From the NCBI GenBank assembly GCA_002633025.1, contig NMRB01000416.1:144384-208383 (forward strand): a stretch of 64,000 bases of DNA. Reading direction: 5' to 3'. The DNA is from Notospermus geniculatus (Eukaryota > Nemertea > Pilidiophora > Heteronemertea > Lineidae). Position numbers and translations under genes: made by a program. Numbering within the stretch: position 1 is the stretch's first letter; every line of letters starts with the position of its first letter. Under the pieces are notes generated by a model. It did no database searches. It worked only from the letters and a program-made list of their open reading frames with translations, and was not told the DNA's origin. Of the stretch, positions 10,188 through 21,449 are shown piece by piece.

Positions 10188-10504
10188 CTTCGAAAGAAGA
10201 AAAGGTGCCACAAGGCGTATCGGTGATATTTTATTACTTTATTATGGTTTATTACGTAAAGAGCTGGTTTCGATATCCAGGGCCTTCGGGACCTGGGAAC
10301 TTCGGTAAAATACTCCACAAGTTGGAAAAAGATTGTGCATCCAGATTGCTGTTATTTGGGAATAATGAAAGGGGGCTCTGCAACTTTAGTCAAAAGTGCC
10401 GTTTGACCCCCTGACATGAATACTCCAGTGTTAGCCCTGGATAGCCATGTATTCTCCAGGTCTGGTGCTTCATTGTGAATCTCCAGGTTCTGCGTCATGG
10501 CATC

Positions 10505-10720
10505 TTTGCTGGTAATCAATGTAAAGCAGGAGGAAACCAGTGTTCCCAGAGAAAACCTGTGTTCTCACAGAGAGAAAGAATGAGCCTGACCTGGGATTGA
10601 ACCGACAACTCAGAGGTGACAAGTGCTGCTGTTTCCACTAGACCACAAGATGAGAAACTGGAGGGTTTCACCGAGGGCAGAAGAACCACACTTGGTGCAG
10701 TAATCAATGCCAAATGGCTT
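10505..10720 (-). repeat. tRNA-derived SINE, reverse orientation
   Basis: On the minus strand TGGTCTAGTGG (A-box, near 10636-10646) is followed by GGTTCAATCCC (B-box, 10593-10603). The 5' part on the plus strand, GGAGGAAACCAGTGTT, also occurs at 42832 and, in part, at 18210. Same family at 18195-18345 and 42828-43015. Confidence 0.65.
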
Positions 10721-11260
10721 TAAAAGGAAATTAAACAGGAGAACAAACATGCGCGGCTTTCAGTTGATACAAAACTATTGACTGTTGTATGCAGTTCCAT
10801 TAGGATTCAAACATTTCGAGAGAGTTGAATCAATGCAAACAGCATTTGCAATCTCTAAGATTAGCCTTGCTAACCGACCACTCGACAGTTAGCTCCTGCT
10901 TCAGCTATCTTCACTAGCTGCTAATGCTAGTACTCTCATTCGCTGACAAGTTTTTTCCGATATGAAGAGGGAAAATTCACGGCATAGCATTTAACTCTTT
11001 CTGGTAAAGAGGCCAAGTGAACGACCGATAAATCTTCCTGTTCCTTCTTGTAAAGAACTGACAGGTGAACTTTTATTCAAGTTCCACAGATTGAGAATGG
11101 TGTGACAGGAATTGAAGTCACCTGGAATCGAAGTCCCGTTTTATTGTTCAATAGTGAGGGATTAGGATACCTTGCTATAGAAACCATGACTAGGTCCTAC
11201 TCAAATTTAACATCACAACAGACCTTACCAACAAAGATGGCAGTCTAACAGTTCTCAACA
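10721..11260. other. Non-coding stretch, nothing recognised
   Basis: No open frame, inverted repeat or tandem repeat of note. Confidence 0.4.
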
Positions 11261-11410
11261 TGGCTGGTATTCATAAAAGCTAACAAATGCTTTTACTTCA
11301 AGTTTTGTGGTACATTTACACATGGAAGTAATACTTCCATGATTTACATTGGACCTTGCTGTGCAAATCTTAAGTAAAAGCATTTGCTTACTTTTATGAA
11401 TACTAGCCCA
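11261..11410. mobile_element. Palindromic MITE, about 148 bp
   Basis: About 40-bp imperfect inverted arms: GGCTGGTATTCATAAAAG at the left and CTTTTATGAATACTAGCC-type sequence at the right, both running inward through AAATGCTTTTACTT. It has no coding capacity. Confidence 0.75.
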
Positions 11411-12499
11411 TATGACATCAGAAGCTTAATACCATTCAATGTCCGCTGGCACGCTAAGTAGTGTTATATCATGCTTAAACAATGAATGGCCACGATGTCA
11501 TGTGGGAGAACTAGTAGGCAACCATCTTTGTTGGAAAAGTCTTTTGCAAACTACTGTAACTCAGACTTGGATTTATTGCCCACTCTCACAAAGATTCTCA
11601 AGTGGAACAGTTCCTTTTCTGATCATATGAGTCCTACACAGATGATATGACCCCAGGCCTATTCTGACCATCCGGTACAAGATTTCAACATTCATTAATC
11701 ATTTCGCCTCCGCCCACATCCGAGTAAATCTCAGCCATCAAATGACATATTATTGCTCGACATCACACAAATCATTTCTTTCTCGAAGCTATTGTATCTG
11801 AGATCTCATAACATTCACTTTTTGTCCGTCAGCAGAACATATCCAAAGGCAACCATTCTTTGTTGTGGTTGGAGCAAGAAAGAAGATGAAGCCGGATGAT
11901 ATGAACAGTTGTGGTGGTTTCTAATCATGGCAGGATTTGAAATACATGTCGTCTCCATGGTAAAGTCATGTGACACAGAAAGACATGTTTGTACAGGTAG
12001 GAGGTGGAGACTTGGAAATGACAAACAGTGAAAATAGTGTAATAATGATGTTGATACAGGGCCTACCCACTATAAATCATCAGGGTCCACGCAAATCATC
12101 CTATTGTACTTGGAGGGAGTGGTAGGGACTGTTAAGTGGCCTGAGTTTCGCAAGATGGGCCACCTACGAGGCATTGAAGAGTTCTTCTGGCAAAGTTTTC
12201 AGTTTCCAAGTGAGGCGAGTGATTCAGCCATTGATGCAAGAGGAACTGGAAACAACTGGGCTCGTCATCCCCATCCTCAACCTAAGTAGGCCTACAAGGG
12301 AGCATTCTTCACCGCTGGTGACTGAGTTCAGCAGTAGTCTTGGTTCTCTTTGGGCAAGTAAGATGCTGAATTCAACTGGTTGCAGCCTTGGATCCCACCA
12401 CAGAATACCAAAACCAACACGTTAATTCCTTTTGTCTTGAAATGAACAAGGTGTTGGGCCTACAGTTAGTGTGCTTCAACACATTCACATCACTGACAG
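11411..12499. other. Non-coding stretch, no gene recognised
   Basis: Frames at 12104-12425 overlap one another and show no family resemblance beyond a faint, unconvincing likeness to retroelement sequence. Confidence 0.35.
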
Positions 12500-12502
12500 T
12501 TA

Positions 12503-12726
12503 AGCTGCTTTTCCCGCTTGCTACCGCGCGGTATTGCGTCATCATTTTCTGGGAATTGCCCTGATAATAAAGAAATGATGGAAGTTGAAACAGACTCCAC
12601 CGACCGAAGACCCAAACCCGTGCGAAAACTGCCGCGTCTGTGCCCATTTCGTGGAAACGCAACGCCCGCATCTGCACCCATGCCCTCCAGCACCTCCGCG
12701 TCCACACCCGCCGTGGAAAAGCAGTC
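12503..12726. mobile_element. Harbinger-like MITE, 224 bp, TTA target
   Basis: The ends AGCTGCTTTTCC and GGAAAAGCAGTC are inverted repeats. TTA is duplicated at 12500-12502 and 12727-12729. The 3-bp TWA target and GC-rich palindromic arms fit PIF/Harbinger. A related element lies at 15827-16107. Confidence 0.7.
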
Positions 12727-13272
12727 TTAGCGGCGTTTAATCAGCAGAACATCACAGCTGATCATGAGAACTCACCACGAAAATACTGATGCGACTGTCT
12801 ACAAAGTAGGACGTAGCAATCAGGAAATTCCGGGGCATGTCGCCGAGAATTTGATCAACAATTACTTCATGTTCCCCGTCTGTGGCCTGGGGCAACTACA
12901 ATTTATCACTTCATTGACAAAGCAGCCCAAGGAAGACGAGGAAACTGATCATCAATGAGATGACATGGAGAAAATGTGCCAAAGGGTGGTCATAATCAGG
13001 GACTAATGAGGTGGAGACCTTTCTATGACCCTTGTTTTGTGGTCGTGAACATTATGAGGAGCTGCCAGGGTCGGGTTCATCAACTTAAGACAGTGAGGAG
13101 GTCATTGACAACCGTGTACTCTAAGCCAGTGTGGTGGTGTGGTTATGAAGGGCTAGACTTATGTCCTCATGGCACCAGGTTCAACATTCATCCATGAAAA
13201 CCATCACTGTTGAAAATTTCCCTTTAACCAAATCCGAGTCCAGGGATTCTACTCTTCAATGGTAAAGGTACT

Positions 13273-13380
13273 GGCAGCTGTATGAATAAAACATCTTAAT
13301 TGTAAAATTTCCCTTAAACTATCGTTCCAAACAAAAGATAAGGGAAATTTTACTCTTAAGATGTTTTGTGCATACGGCCC
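13273..13380. mobile_element. Palindromic MITE, about 108 bp
   Basis: The left arm with AAACATCTTAATTGTAAAAT and the right arm with its imperfect complement meet across a short spacer. The outer ends are GGCAGCTGTATG and CATACGGCCC. Its style is similar to the element at 11261-11410. Confidence 0.75.
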
Positions 13381-13895
13381 CTCGTCATCCGAGGGAGCAT
13401 AGGCTAATTGATGTAACAGCTGTATTCTACTCTACAGTGCACTTGGTTGTACAAGACACGGCTGTTCCTTCAACTGAGTATCATCCCACTGATGAAAAGT
13501 GGAAATCCTACTTTTTACCATTGAATTGAAGGAAAAAAGGACCATGGTTCAAGATGCCATGTGACTTCGGGGTTTTTCTTTGCTACAGGGAGCAAGTAAT
13601 GAAAGAGGTCATGTGTCACTGGAATCTGCCACAGTTGATCTCCTCACATGCCAACAGCTGAACAGCCGGAAACAGAGAAAGTAGCAGGATAAGTGATGGT
13701 AGAGGAAGAAGCTTTCACGTGAAGATGGTGCAATTGACAGGATAAAGTGCAACTCCTGGAATCCGTCAATATCATGACACGATGTCGATTGTTCCTCGGA
13801 ACTCCGAGGGAAAGATTACAGGTTATGGAGTCAAAATGGTTGGTTCATCATCTCTGCCGAAGGTGCCATGCAACCCTTGGCTCATCTCATCTCTA
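13381..13895. other. Non-coding stretch, nothing recognised
   Basis: Only a short complementary pair, TTCAATGGTAAA (13251) and TTTACCATTGAA (13514), was noticed. Confidence 0.35.
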
Positions 13896-13896
13896 A

Positions 13897-13985
13897 GGGG
13901 GCCCGAAAGCCTAGTGGTTACGTCCACTTAGCAAGTGGCAGGTTGCGGGTTCAAATCCAGCCTGGGTCGTATGTGTTTCATCATC
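13897..13985 (+). repeat. tRNA-derived SINE head
   Basis: AGCCTAGTGGTTACG at about 13909 (A-box-like) and GGGTTCAAATCC at 13947-13958 (B-box) are spaced as in a tRNA. The flanks do not pair as an acceptor stem, so this is a SINE and not a gene. Confidence 0.6.
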
Positions 13986-14980
13986 CCTGGTTCTTCACAT
14001 CCATCGCAAGCGAAGTAAGCTGTGGTGCCTTGTACTTTGCCTGCCTTTGTTTTCAATAAGATGAATTTTTCAGATCATCTGCTCACAGTTCCTTGGCAGA
14101 ACAATACAAACATCCCAAGAACTATTCCCACAACACAAACCTAATCCATCGATCTATTACCCTTAACAAGCCAAAGTGAAACGAAAGGCGGTGATTTTCT
14201 GGCGTCAGTCCATAACGATCAAACAATCAATTCAATCATATCAAATTCATGAAAAAGTCAATAGAGAATGATAGAAAAGAAGTCTATTCTGATCCGATGT
14301 TAATGAAATGGTTTACCATTACAATAGATTATTGCCAACAGTAATTTCATCAATTTTGTGGCTGAACACGAGACAAGGAGTCATTGGAGTTTGCGGCCAA
14401 TACTGAAAAGATGATCATTTTTGCCAAGAAATCTGAGGACTTATGGTCCAGCACATCACTGCACTTGTGTGTGATAAAGGGAGCGAATCGGTCACTGCAC
14501 ATGGTGTGTACTGACGTCAGGATGAGTGCCTGACTGCACAAGGTGTGCAGTGACGAAGGGAGCCAGTGTGTCACTGCACGTGGTGAAGTAGGGAGCAAGG
14601 GAGAAGAACCCCTGCATTCGCCAGGATGATCCAATACCTCAGGATGCTATGAAACCAGAGGCAAAACCACATTTTCCGAATCAACCATCCAGAATCCAAC
14701 AGAGAGACAAATCGTCACAGCAACCATCATCCATCTTGGAAAACATTGGTAAAATATAAATTATGCAAACTTGGTAATTAACAACTTGTCGCCAGCAATT
14801 TTCGATTAAATTAAAGCAAGGTCCGCGGGGAAATTATTACAATTTTTCCAACTGTCAGTGTCATCTTCATTTTATTACTAACACAGCGACACAAAATAAA
14901 TCAACATCCTATCGAGCCTGCAGTTCATCTAAACCAATAAAATCTGTTCTATCTCTCCAACTAGGAACATTTAACATCGA
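13986..14980. other. Non-coding stretch, no gene recognised
   Basis: Contains a weak three-fold repeat of GTCACTGCAC..GTG near 14490-14585. No other structure was seen. Confidence 0.35.
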
Positions 14981-15110
14981 CAGACGCTGTCCAAAATTAA
15001 GAGGTGTCCGAATCACAGATATCAAAATGACCAATTTAAGATTGAGCCTTGGTGGCCTTAAGAGAGACGTGTCCTCTTGGTCGAGGTGTCTGATAAGGCA
15101 GGTCCCATGG
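14981..15110. mobile_element. Fragment of pogo/mariner-like MITE family
   Basis: Carries the family words GAGGTGTCCG, ATCAAAATGACCAAT and AAGAGAGACGTGTCC. Better-preserved relatives lie at 19081-19246 and 46008-46172. Confidence 0.5.
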
Positions 15111-15825
15111 TAATGCAAGTCAGGGAAAAAATGAGATAACACTCTGTCATTTGTTACAGATGGTCTGACATTTGCGGCAGACCTGGGAGGGGACGGAAAT
15201 AATTAGATACCCTGGATGGAATCATAGCAGAAAAGGTGATCGCGCTATCTCTCAGCGATGTACGTCAAGTCCGCCAGGCTACAGAGTTATTATGCACATA
15301 ATTAGTGTCATTGTTACATTGATATCAATAATTAACTACACTGAATGCAATACATCAAAATATACAATGCACAGGATACTGTAGTCTCTCGCGTCAAAGA
15401 GACAATGTTCATTAGTAGGGTATGTGATGTTACACCTTCCATTGTCTGGGACTGTTAAAGAGTAAGTGAAAAAGTTTGCATTTCATCAAAATTTCTAACC
15501 AGACTCCTAGCTTTCTCATCAGAATTTCTAGCCAGACTCCTAGCTTTCTTGTCATCTTGAATCAACAATGTTTCATCCAGAGTCTCCAGTTTCCGCCTAC
15601 AACATATCACAAGGGACCCTATAAGCAGTTAGCTATTAGGCTCGTATTAGTGCAGACACTTCATCACAGGTGGCGCTTGCACCTGACAACCTGCAGAGTA
15701 AGGCTAAAATGTTGATGTTGAGTGTATTTTACTTGCAATACAAGTCAGAGTTAGATTCTCATGCCAACTGATCGGTGTAATGAGCAGATCACAATGCCTA
15801 CGAGGAAGCTGCCTGTCGGGGCCTT
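15111..15825. other. Non-coding stretch with a small direct repeat
   Basis: AGACTCCTAGCTTTCT is tandemly repeated twice near 15500-15555. No gene was recognised. Confidence 0.4.
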
Positions 15826-15826
15826 T

Positions 15827-16107
15827 AGGCTGCTTTTCCACGAGGCATGTGCGGGTGCAGAGGTGGAGGTGAATGTGAGCGGAAAAAATCAATCCAACAT
15901 ATTTCCCTTTAGCTGTTTCTACAACGCGAGTGCGGCTGCGGAGTGGGTGGACGGGTGTGGACGCATTTTTTCGAATCAGTCATGTGGCGATTTTTCCCGT
16001 GCCTGCTTGCTGCCCATGCGGTATTGTGTCATCAATTCCTGAGAATTCCCTGCGTCTGTGCCCATCTCTGTCTCTAGGCCCGCACATGCCTCGTGGGAGA
16101 GCAGCCT
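15827..16107. mobile_element. Inverted-repeat element related to 12.5 kb MITE
   Basis: The ends AGGCTGCTTTTCCACGAGG and its complement near 16107 continue inward to GCATGTGCGGG, giving about 30-bp arms. The interior shares GCGGTATTG.GTCATCA with 12503-12726. No clean target duplication was seen. Confidence 0.65.
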
Positions 16108-16476
16108 GCAGTTGGTGGATGGCCAGCTTCCCTGCAGCCACACAGGGATACGTCACTGAGAAACAGAAATCTGCATCCCACACAGAGATGCTCCTAGTGG
16201 ACAAAGTGGAGTGGAAAACACGCCATGACGCCAAACCATTCAAAAAACTCTGCAATGCAAGCAGGATACCAGTCTCTCATATGAAGGTATGTTTTGAAAG
16301 GAAATAGACCAAATGGAATTGATGATTGCTTTGGATCTATTGGCAGTGTTTTCAGATTTGTGGTCCCAGCAAAGTCACACAGGCAGTAGAGATATCTTTT
16401 AACCATCTGATAAGGTAATCATGGGTTAGTAGCACCTATTTCCCTTTCGTCACCATCCACAACCCTGGTTAACTCC

Positions 16477-16599
16477 GGGCCGTATTTTAGAATGCTCCTT
16501 AACATTAATTAAGGTCCATCTTAAATCTATTGTTCTCGATGGTTTTACAATGGACTTAAGGTCAACCTTAACGTTAAGGAACGTTCTAAAATACGACCC
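16477..16599. mobile_element. Intact palindromic MITE, 123 bp
   Basis: GGGCCGTATTTTAGAATG at the left and TTCTAAAATACGACCC at the right. The arms extend through TCCTTAA. This is the uninterrupted form of the element at 6200-6725 and shows both of that element's insertion sites in their empty state. Confidence 0.85.
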
Positions 16600-16616
16600 T
16601 CAGAATTGTCTCCAAT

Positions 16617-16748
16617 CAGTGTTTCTTCTGCCAGGATTTTTTAAAGGGGGGGGGGATAAAGAGAAAATTTGACAGAATTCTTGTTCAAAAACAAAAATTT
16701 TGGCTTTTTGAGGGGGTCGACACCGACCCCCCTCTGGCGGGAACACTG
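16617..16748. mobile_element. Short hAT-like element
   Basis: The ends CAGTGTTTCTTCTGCCAG and CTGGCGGGAACACTG are inverted repeats like those at 50826-51126. TCCAA occurs on both sides but is offset by one base, so the target duplication is imperfect. Confidence 0.5.
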
Positions 16749-17065
16749 TCCAAGAAAGTGAGTGAAGCACTCAACAGAAGTTTTCCCATGATCTACTCCA
16801 CTCATCCCCGACAAGAGATAAATGTACTTTGATTCAAGATAGAAATGCTAAACGAAGTATGATGTTCATGCAACAAAGTATGATGTCAATCACCTTGTTT
16901 CACTTACCTTTTACGAAATATCCAGCAAGTATCAGAAAGTTTTTGAAAAGTCACCCCTAAGAACTTAATAGTCGCAGTTAAGATAACGAGTTCGTAAGAT
17001 AATATTGGTTATCTCTAACTCCTTCAAGAAGAATCAGTTAACTTCACAATACAGGTGATATTTAG
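16749..17065. other. Non-coding stretch, nothing recognised
   Basis: AT-rich, without long frames. Confidence 0.35.
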
Positions 17066-17420
17066 TCAGGAATCTGTGTAAGTAAAAACAATCAGCCAGC
17101 TTCACTTCTGGCTGATCTAGCCATGAATCTGTGTAAGTGAATTGAATCAGCCAGCTTCACTTCTGGCTGATCTAGCCATGAATCTGTGTAAGTGAATTGA
17201 ATCAGCCAGCTTCACTTCCACTTGATCCAGCCAAGAATCTGTGTAGGTGAAAAGAATCAGTCACAATCTAAGGCTGATGTAGCCAAGAAACTGTATATCT
17301 AAGAATAATCAGTCAATTACAATCCTCGCTGATGAAGCCAAGAACCTGTATATGAAACAAGGATGGGCAGCTCACTCCGAACTCATTCAGCCAAGAAAGT
17401 GTGTATTTGTGAAAAGAATC
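17066..17420. repeat. Minisatellite, about 55-bp unit
   Basis: The unit contains AATCTGTGTAAGTGAATTG, AATCAGCCAGCTTCACTTC and TGGCTGATCTAGCCATG. There are about six copies: the first three are nearly identical and later ones diverge. Confidence 0.85.
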
Positions 17421-18194
17421 ATCAAATCCAACTGCTTCACACAAAATATCCCACACAAGAAAACATCAATTCAAGGCTGTCAGGTCTGTTGCACCTCATT
17501 CAGTGATACTGAAATAGTTTGCAAGAAACATCAGATGACGTCAATCAATTAGTGTCAAGACGAACAAGAATTATCCTCAACATATCTAAAGTAAAGTATG
17601 AATTCCTATAGAAATTTGTTACATCCTACACACATCCACAAAAAGATATTAAAATCCACAAGTGTCATTAATCTAAATCCGATAGAACTGGATCATAAAA
17701 CTGGATCAAGATGCAAAAAAGAGTTAACAAGATTGGTAAATCCCAAGCATATCGTGAGAATCCCAGCGGACGATGTGTCTAATAATTGAGGTAGTTATTT
17801 ATTGTGAGAAATGCACCGATATTTTAGAGTAACCATATGTAGCATTCCTAACATGCCTTAGCAGTGAACGAGAGTACTCTTATTGACAGGGTTACCACGA
17901 CATGATGCTATAGTGTCAGTGCATGTGTGCCCGATGTTTATAACGTGCGTGGAAGCCACCTGGTGTCGATGAGACGAACTAGAAGATTAATTGCATTTTC
18001 TCAAGGCCAGAAGATGAGGACAAGCAATGTTGATTTCATTTCATGCCCGGCTTCCTTTAGTTGAGTTACTTTCCTGTATTTTATGTTGCTTGGGTTTACG
18101 AGAGACGCGTTTTGAAACATACAATTTTTATACCACAGACTTTGTTGAAATAAGCAACAAGAATTTTTCACACAGTTGGCTTCAGACATCGAGT
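17421..18194. other. Non-coding stretch, no gene recognised
   Basis: Only short frames on both strands, and no repeat structure noticed. Confidence 0.35.
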
Positions 18195-18345
18195 AAGTTA
18201 ATCAAATGTAGGAGGAAACCAGATTCCATGTAAACCTGCATGGCTATACAGTCAGGATCACTTGAAGGAACAGTGTGTTTGAACCTACAACTACAGACGT
18301 GACAGGGGCTGCTGTTGGCCTGCACCACTTCGACCACTGAGATGA
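18195..18345 (-). repeat. Decayed SINE, same family as 10.5 kb
   Basis: GGAGGAAACCAGATTCC at the left and GTTTGAACC with CAGACGTGACAGGGGCTGCT further right follow the order seen at 10505-10720 and 42828-43015. Confidence 0.5.
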
Positions 18346-18634
18346 ATATGGAAGGAAATCACAAACGTATACTACAAAGCGGCCCTGGCTCATGTCCAAC
18401 CATTCCCCAGCCAGCAATTGTTTACAAATAACGATTCGGACAGGTCTAACTCATCGTCTGCGTCACCCTCATGGGGCGGGATACCGATGCTAGGTATTCA
18501 CCGCTGAGAAATCAATTCCCTTTGGTTTCAATAATTCATGTTGGATACAATGGAGGATGTGGCAGTGGCAGGTGGGAACGTTGGCTAGTTTAACGCTTTC
18601 ATGTCGACAATTTGTAAGGCAAGGGGTGTCAGTG

Positions 18635-18710
18635 TCAGGCGCAGATCAGAGGGGGCGCATCGGGCACGCGCCTCCCCTTTTGGCCAACGATCTGCAAAAT
18701 CGATCCATAC
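18635..18710. mobile_element. Fragment of hAT-like MITE
   Basis: AGAGGGGGCGCATCGG and TTTTGGCCAACGATCTGCAA match interior words of the elements at 8292-8465 and 9040-9214. The ends are not preserved. Confidence 0.4.
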
Positions 18711-19080
18711 ACGAATGTGATTCAGCACTCCATTTAGAGCCTTACTAAGGGTTAATCAGACATATCAGAAAGTAATAGCTTGATTGGTCTCGGGTCACAT
18801 GTGTATCAACTCGTGTTAATACAATTTAGATTTCCACACTCATACGGCTAATTTTTCACAAGAATGCAAACATATTCTGACCCCAAATCAACACTCAGGA
18901 ACGAATATTTGAGGCCAAGAGAATAAATATACACTTATTACAAGGTAATCATACCAATGGTGGATTATTTGATGTGGTATAATTATAACATTAACAACGT
19001 ACACAAAATAATGTAATATCCTCTGTAACGATGTCCTTTCTGTACAAAATTCTTAGTCTCTCTGCCTTAAAAAATCCATC

Positions 19081-19246
19081 TATAGTGGAACCTCTCTTAG
19101 CGGACACTTCTATCAAAAGGACACCAAAGTTCAGTCTCACACTGGTCATTCCTAATTATTTTAACCTCTGTAATCAAGACACCTCTCAATTAAGGACACA
19201 CCATCTGTAGCCCCGAAGTTGTCTTTGATAGAGAGGTTCAACTGTA
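19081..19246. mobile_element. pogo/mariner-like MITE
   Basis: AGTGGAACCTCTCTTAGC at the left and GATAGAGAGGTTCAACTG at the right are inverted repeats, with TA at each outer edge. The interior carries paired GGACACCTCT-type words. TA targets and CAGTNGAACCTC ends fit Tc1/mariner-pogo MITEs. Relatives lie at 14981, 32560, 44195, 46008, 51128, 56070 and 58448. Confidence 0.65.
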
Positions 19247-19254
19247 TTATCTTC

Positions 19255-19340
19255 AATATCCTAGTTGAGCATAGTGGTTGGCCTAGCGCCTCAGATTTAA
19301 GACTAAGTGGTCACGGGTTCCACTCCCAATCACATCGCCA
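19255..19340 (+). repeat. SINE-like tRNA relic
   Basis: AGCATAGTGGTTGGCC followed by GGGTTCCACTCCC (B-box-like, 19315-19327) with loose tRNA-like spacing. Confidence 0.4.
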
Positions 19341-20688
19341 CTTCGTCCTAACAACTTGTCAGAAAGGTCATTTGCCTAATAATTGCCATTTGCCTAATGC
19401 AGGCATGAGAGGTGATAAAGCTAAGCATTGCCACCATCAGTCACTCCAAAGCAGTGGCTGAGCTCCGGCTCTTGCAGTGGTGTCCTCTACCCACCACCAA
19501 CAGAACAAGGCTTCGCAAGGGCTTGTCTCAATACTGCACTCTACATATTGCTGATAGAACTAGTGGGCTTGCCGCTGAAGGAGCTTCCACGTTAGTGAAG
19601 TTGACTGACCAGCCATGTTATCCAGGGATATTTATGACTCTGCTTCATTAAGGCATCATCGAGTCCCTCTCATTTGGCAGTCAAAGTGGGAAAAGGTAAA
19701 GCTTGATTCGCCCCCAAATAAAACCCACCTGATCAAAGTGGATGCTGAGGAAATTCATTTTCAAAGGGAGCATCAATATGTTTGATGAAATATGGCCAAA
19801 GATACAACTGTCTAAGAAAGCCAGCTACAAGTTCACACAGTTGGTGCCATCGTAGCCTACTTTGTTTTCCAGGTACGGCACCGGTATACGATTATGGGGT
19901 TTATACTGGCTGCCGCTGAATCGCTAATTTCATTGTCTTGGGAATGTTTTGTGCGTACCTAAGCAGCAGTACTTCCCACCTATCCGCAACTGAATTTTAA
20001 CATTCGCGATTGGGATTGGAGCAGTTTACTGCATTTAGGGATACCTTGCTGTAAAATTTGAGTATACAAAGTTTTCAAGGTTCGTATTGACTTGCTCGAA
20101 TTGTATTTAACCCCTAGGCCTACTTGAGATGACAGCAATGATGAACTCCTCAAGAGTCCCTTTGCGTGGCCATCAAAATTATCACAATCTCGTCGAGTTT
20201 GGTGGGTCATCTCCTTGACCGAGAACCAGGCCATGGTGAGCGAGATAAGGGTAGGCCTATAAGACAGGTTGGACAGCCTGAACTGGTCTTTTCAAAACTG
20301 GCCCATACAAGCCCACAGACGATCTTCATGAGAAAGGTAGGTATATCGGTATAGGTACCGGTATATCTTGATGTCGTGGTAGAATTTTGAATCTGCATTG
20401 GGGCAACGTCTTCATCAGACCAGGGGCAAAGTGCCTGGTGAGAACTTATGAGGGTCTCCCCCCCGACCCTCCCCCGACATTCTATCTAGTGTCACACACA
20501 ATGACACCAGTCATCCATCCATCGCACACGATGCTAGGCATCGGGAAGCAATCACTTCTAGTAGCAGGCATTCAGTACCAGACACCAATGCCAGATGGCA
20601 GCATGTCACTCTCAAGTGCAGGGAGTTCATCTCTTGAACGAAGTGGAAGCTCTTGAAAGAGGCTCTCTTGAGAAGAAGCTTCCTAGAG
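19341..20688. other. Non-coding stretch upstream of the minisatellite
   Basis: No recognised exon. A small palindromic patch, GGTATAGGTACCGGTATATC, lies near 20347. Weak frames here overlap and conflict. Confidence 0.35.
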
Positions 20689-21262
20689 GGTTCTTTGGCA
20701 TTGCAAAGACCAAAATTCGGAACCCTAGGCTACACAAAACCTTTCCAAAGGTTCCTTTGGCATTGCAAAGACCAAAATTTTTAACCCTAGGCTACGCAAA
20801 GCCTTTTCTAAGGTTCCTTCGGCATTGCAAAGACCAAAATTTTGAACCCAAGGCTACGCAAAGCCTTTTCTAAGGTTCCTTTGGCATTGCAAAGACCAAA
20901 ATTTTGAACCCTAGGCTACGCAAAGCGTTTTCTAAGGTTCCTTTGGCATTGCAAAAACCAAAATCCTGAACCCTAGGCTACAAAAAGCCTTTTCTAAGGT
21001 TCCTTTGGCATTGCAAAAACCAAAATTTTGAACCCTATAGAAACCTTTCCTAAGGTTCCTTTGGCATTGCAAAGACCAAAATGCTGAACTTTATGGAGCT
21101 ACATGAACCTTTTCTAAGGTTCTTTTGGCATTTCGAAGACCAAAATGTTGAGCTCTAGGGCTGCACGAAACCTTATCTGAGGTTTCTTTGGCATTGCAAA
21201 GACCAAAATGTTGAACTCTATATGGTTACACGAAACCTTTTCTAAGGTTCCTTTGGCACTGC
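20689..21262. repeat. Minisatellite, about 61-bp unit, ten copies
   Basis: Each unit has GGTTCCTTTGGCATTGCAAA, then GACCAAAATTTTGAACCC, then CTAGGCTACGCAAAGCC. I count ten copies of the GGTTCYTTTGGCATTG core. The array ends about 190 bp before the start codon of the glucuronosyltransferase gene and so occupies its promoter or 5'-UTR intron region. Confidence 0.9.
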
Positions 21263-21432
21263 AGCGACCCAAAAGTCATGCTGAAGGGCTACGAACTGAC
21301 GTTCTTTAGGGGGGCACCCACAAATAACCCAATCAAATGAGGACAAAGTGGGTACTTCTTCAGTAGCAATGTTTTGACTTGGATTTTGTTGTCAGTTTTG
21401 GAACAGTAGGTGCAAGCCTTACATCTCATTCC

Positions 21433-21434
21433 AG
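21433..21434 (+). promoter_or_regulatory. Likely splice acceptor in the 5' leader of the UGT
   Basis: CTTACATCTCATTCCAG precedes the start codon by 15 bases. It has a pyrimidine-rich tract and a terminal AG, so a non-coding first exon probably lies upstream, beyond or within the minisatellite. Confidence 0.5.
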
Positions 21435-21449
21435 GGCTTTCATCACACC

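Noticed and set aside
12104-12425. Faint likeness of a plus-strand frame to a Gypsy-type polymerase start
   Set aside because: Too few matching residues and no catalytic motif nearby.
15842-16307. Overlapping frames at 15.8-16.3 kb as genes
   Set aside because: They lie within a GC-rich inverted-repeat element and have no motif.
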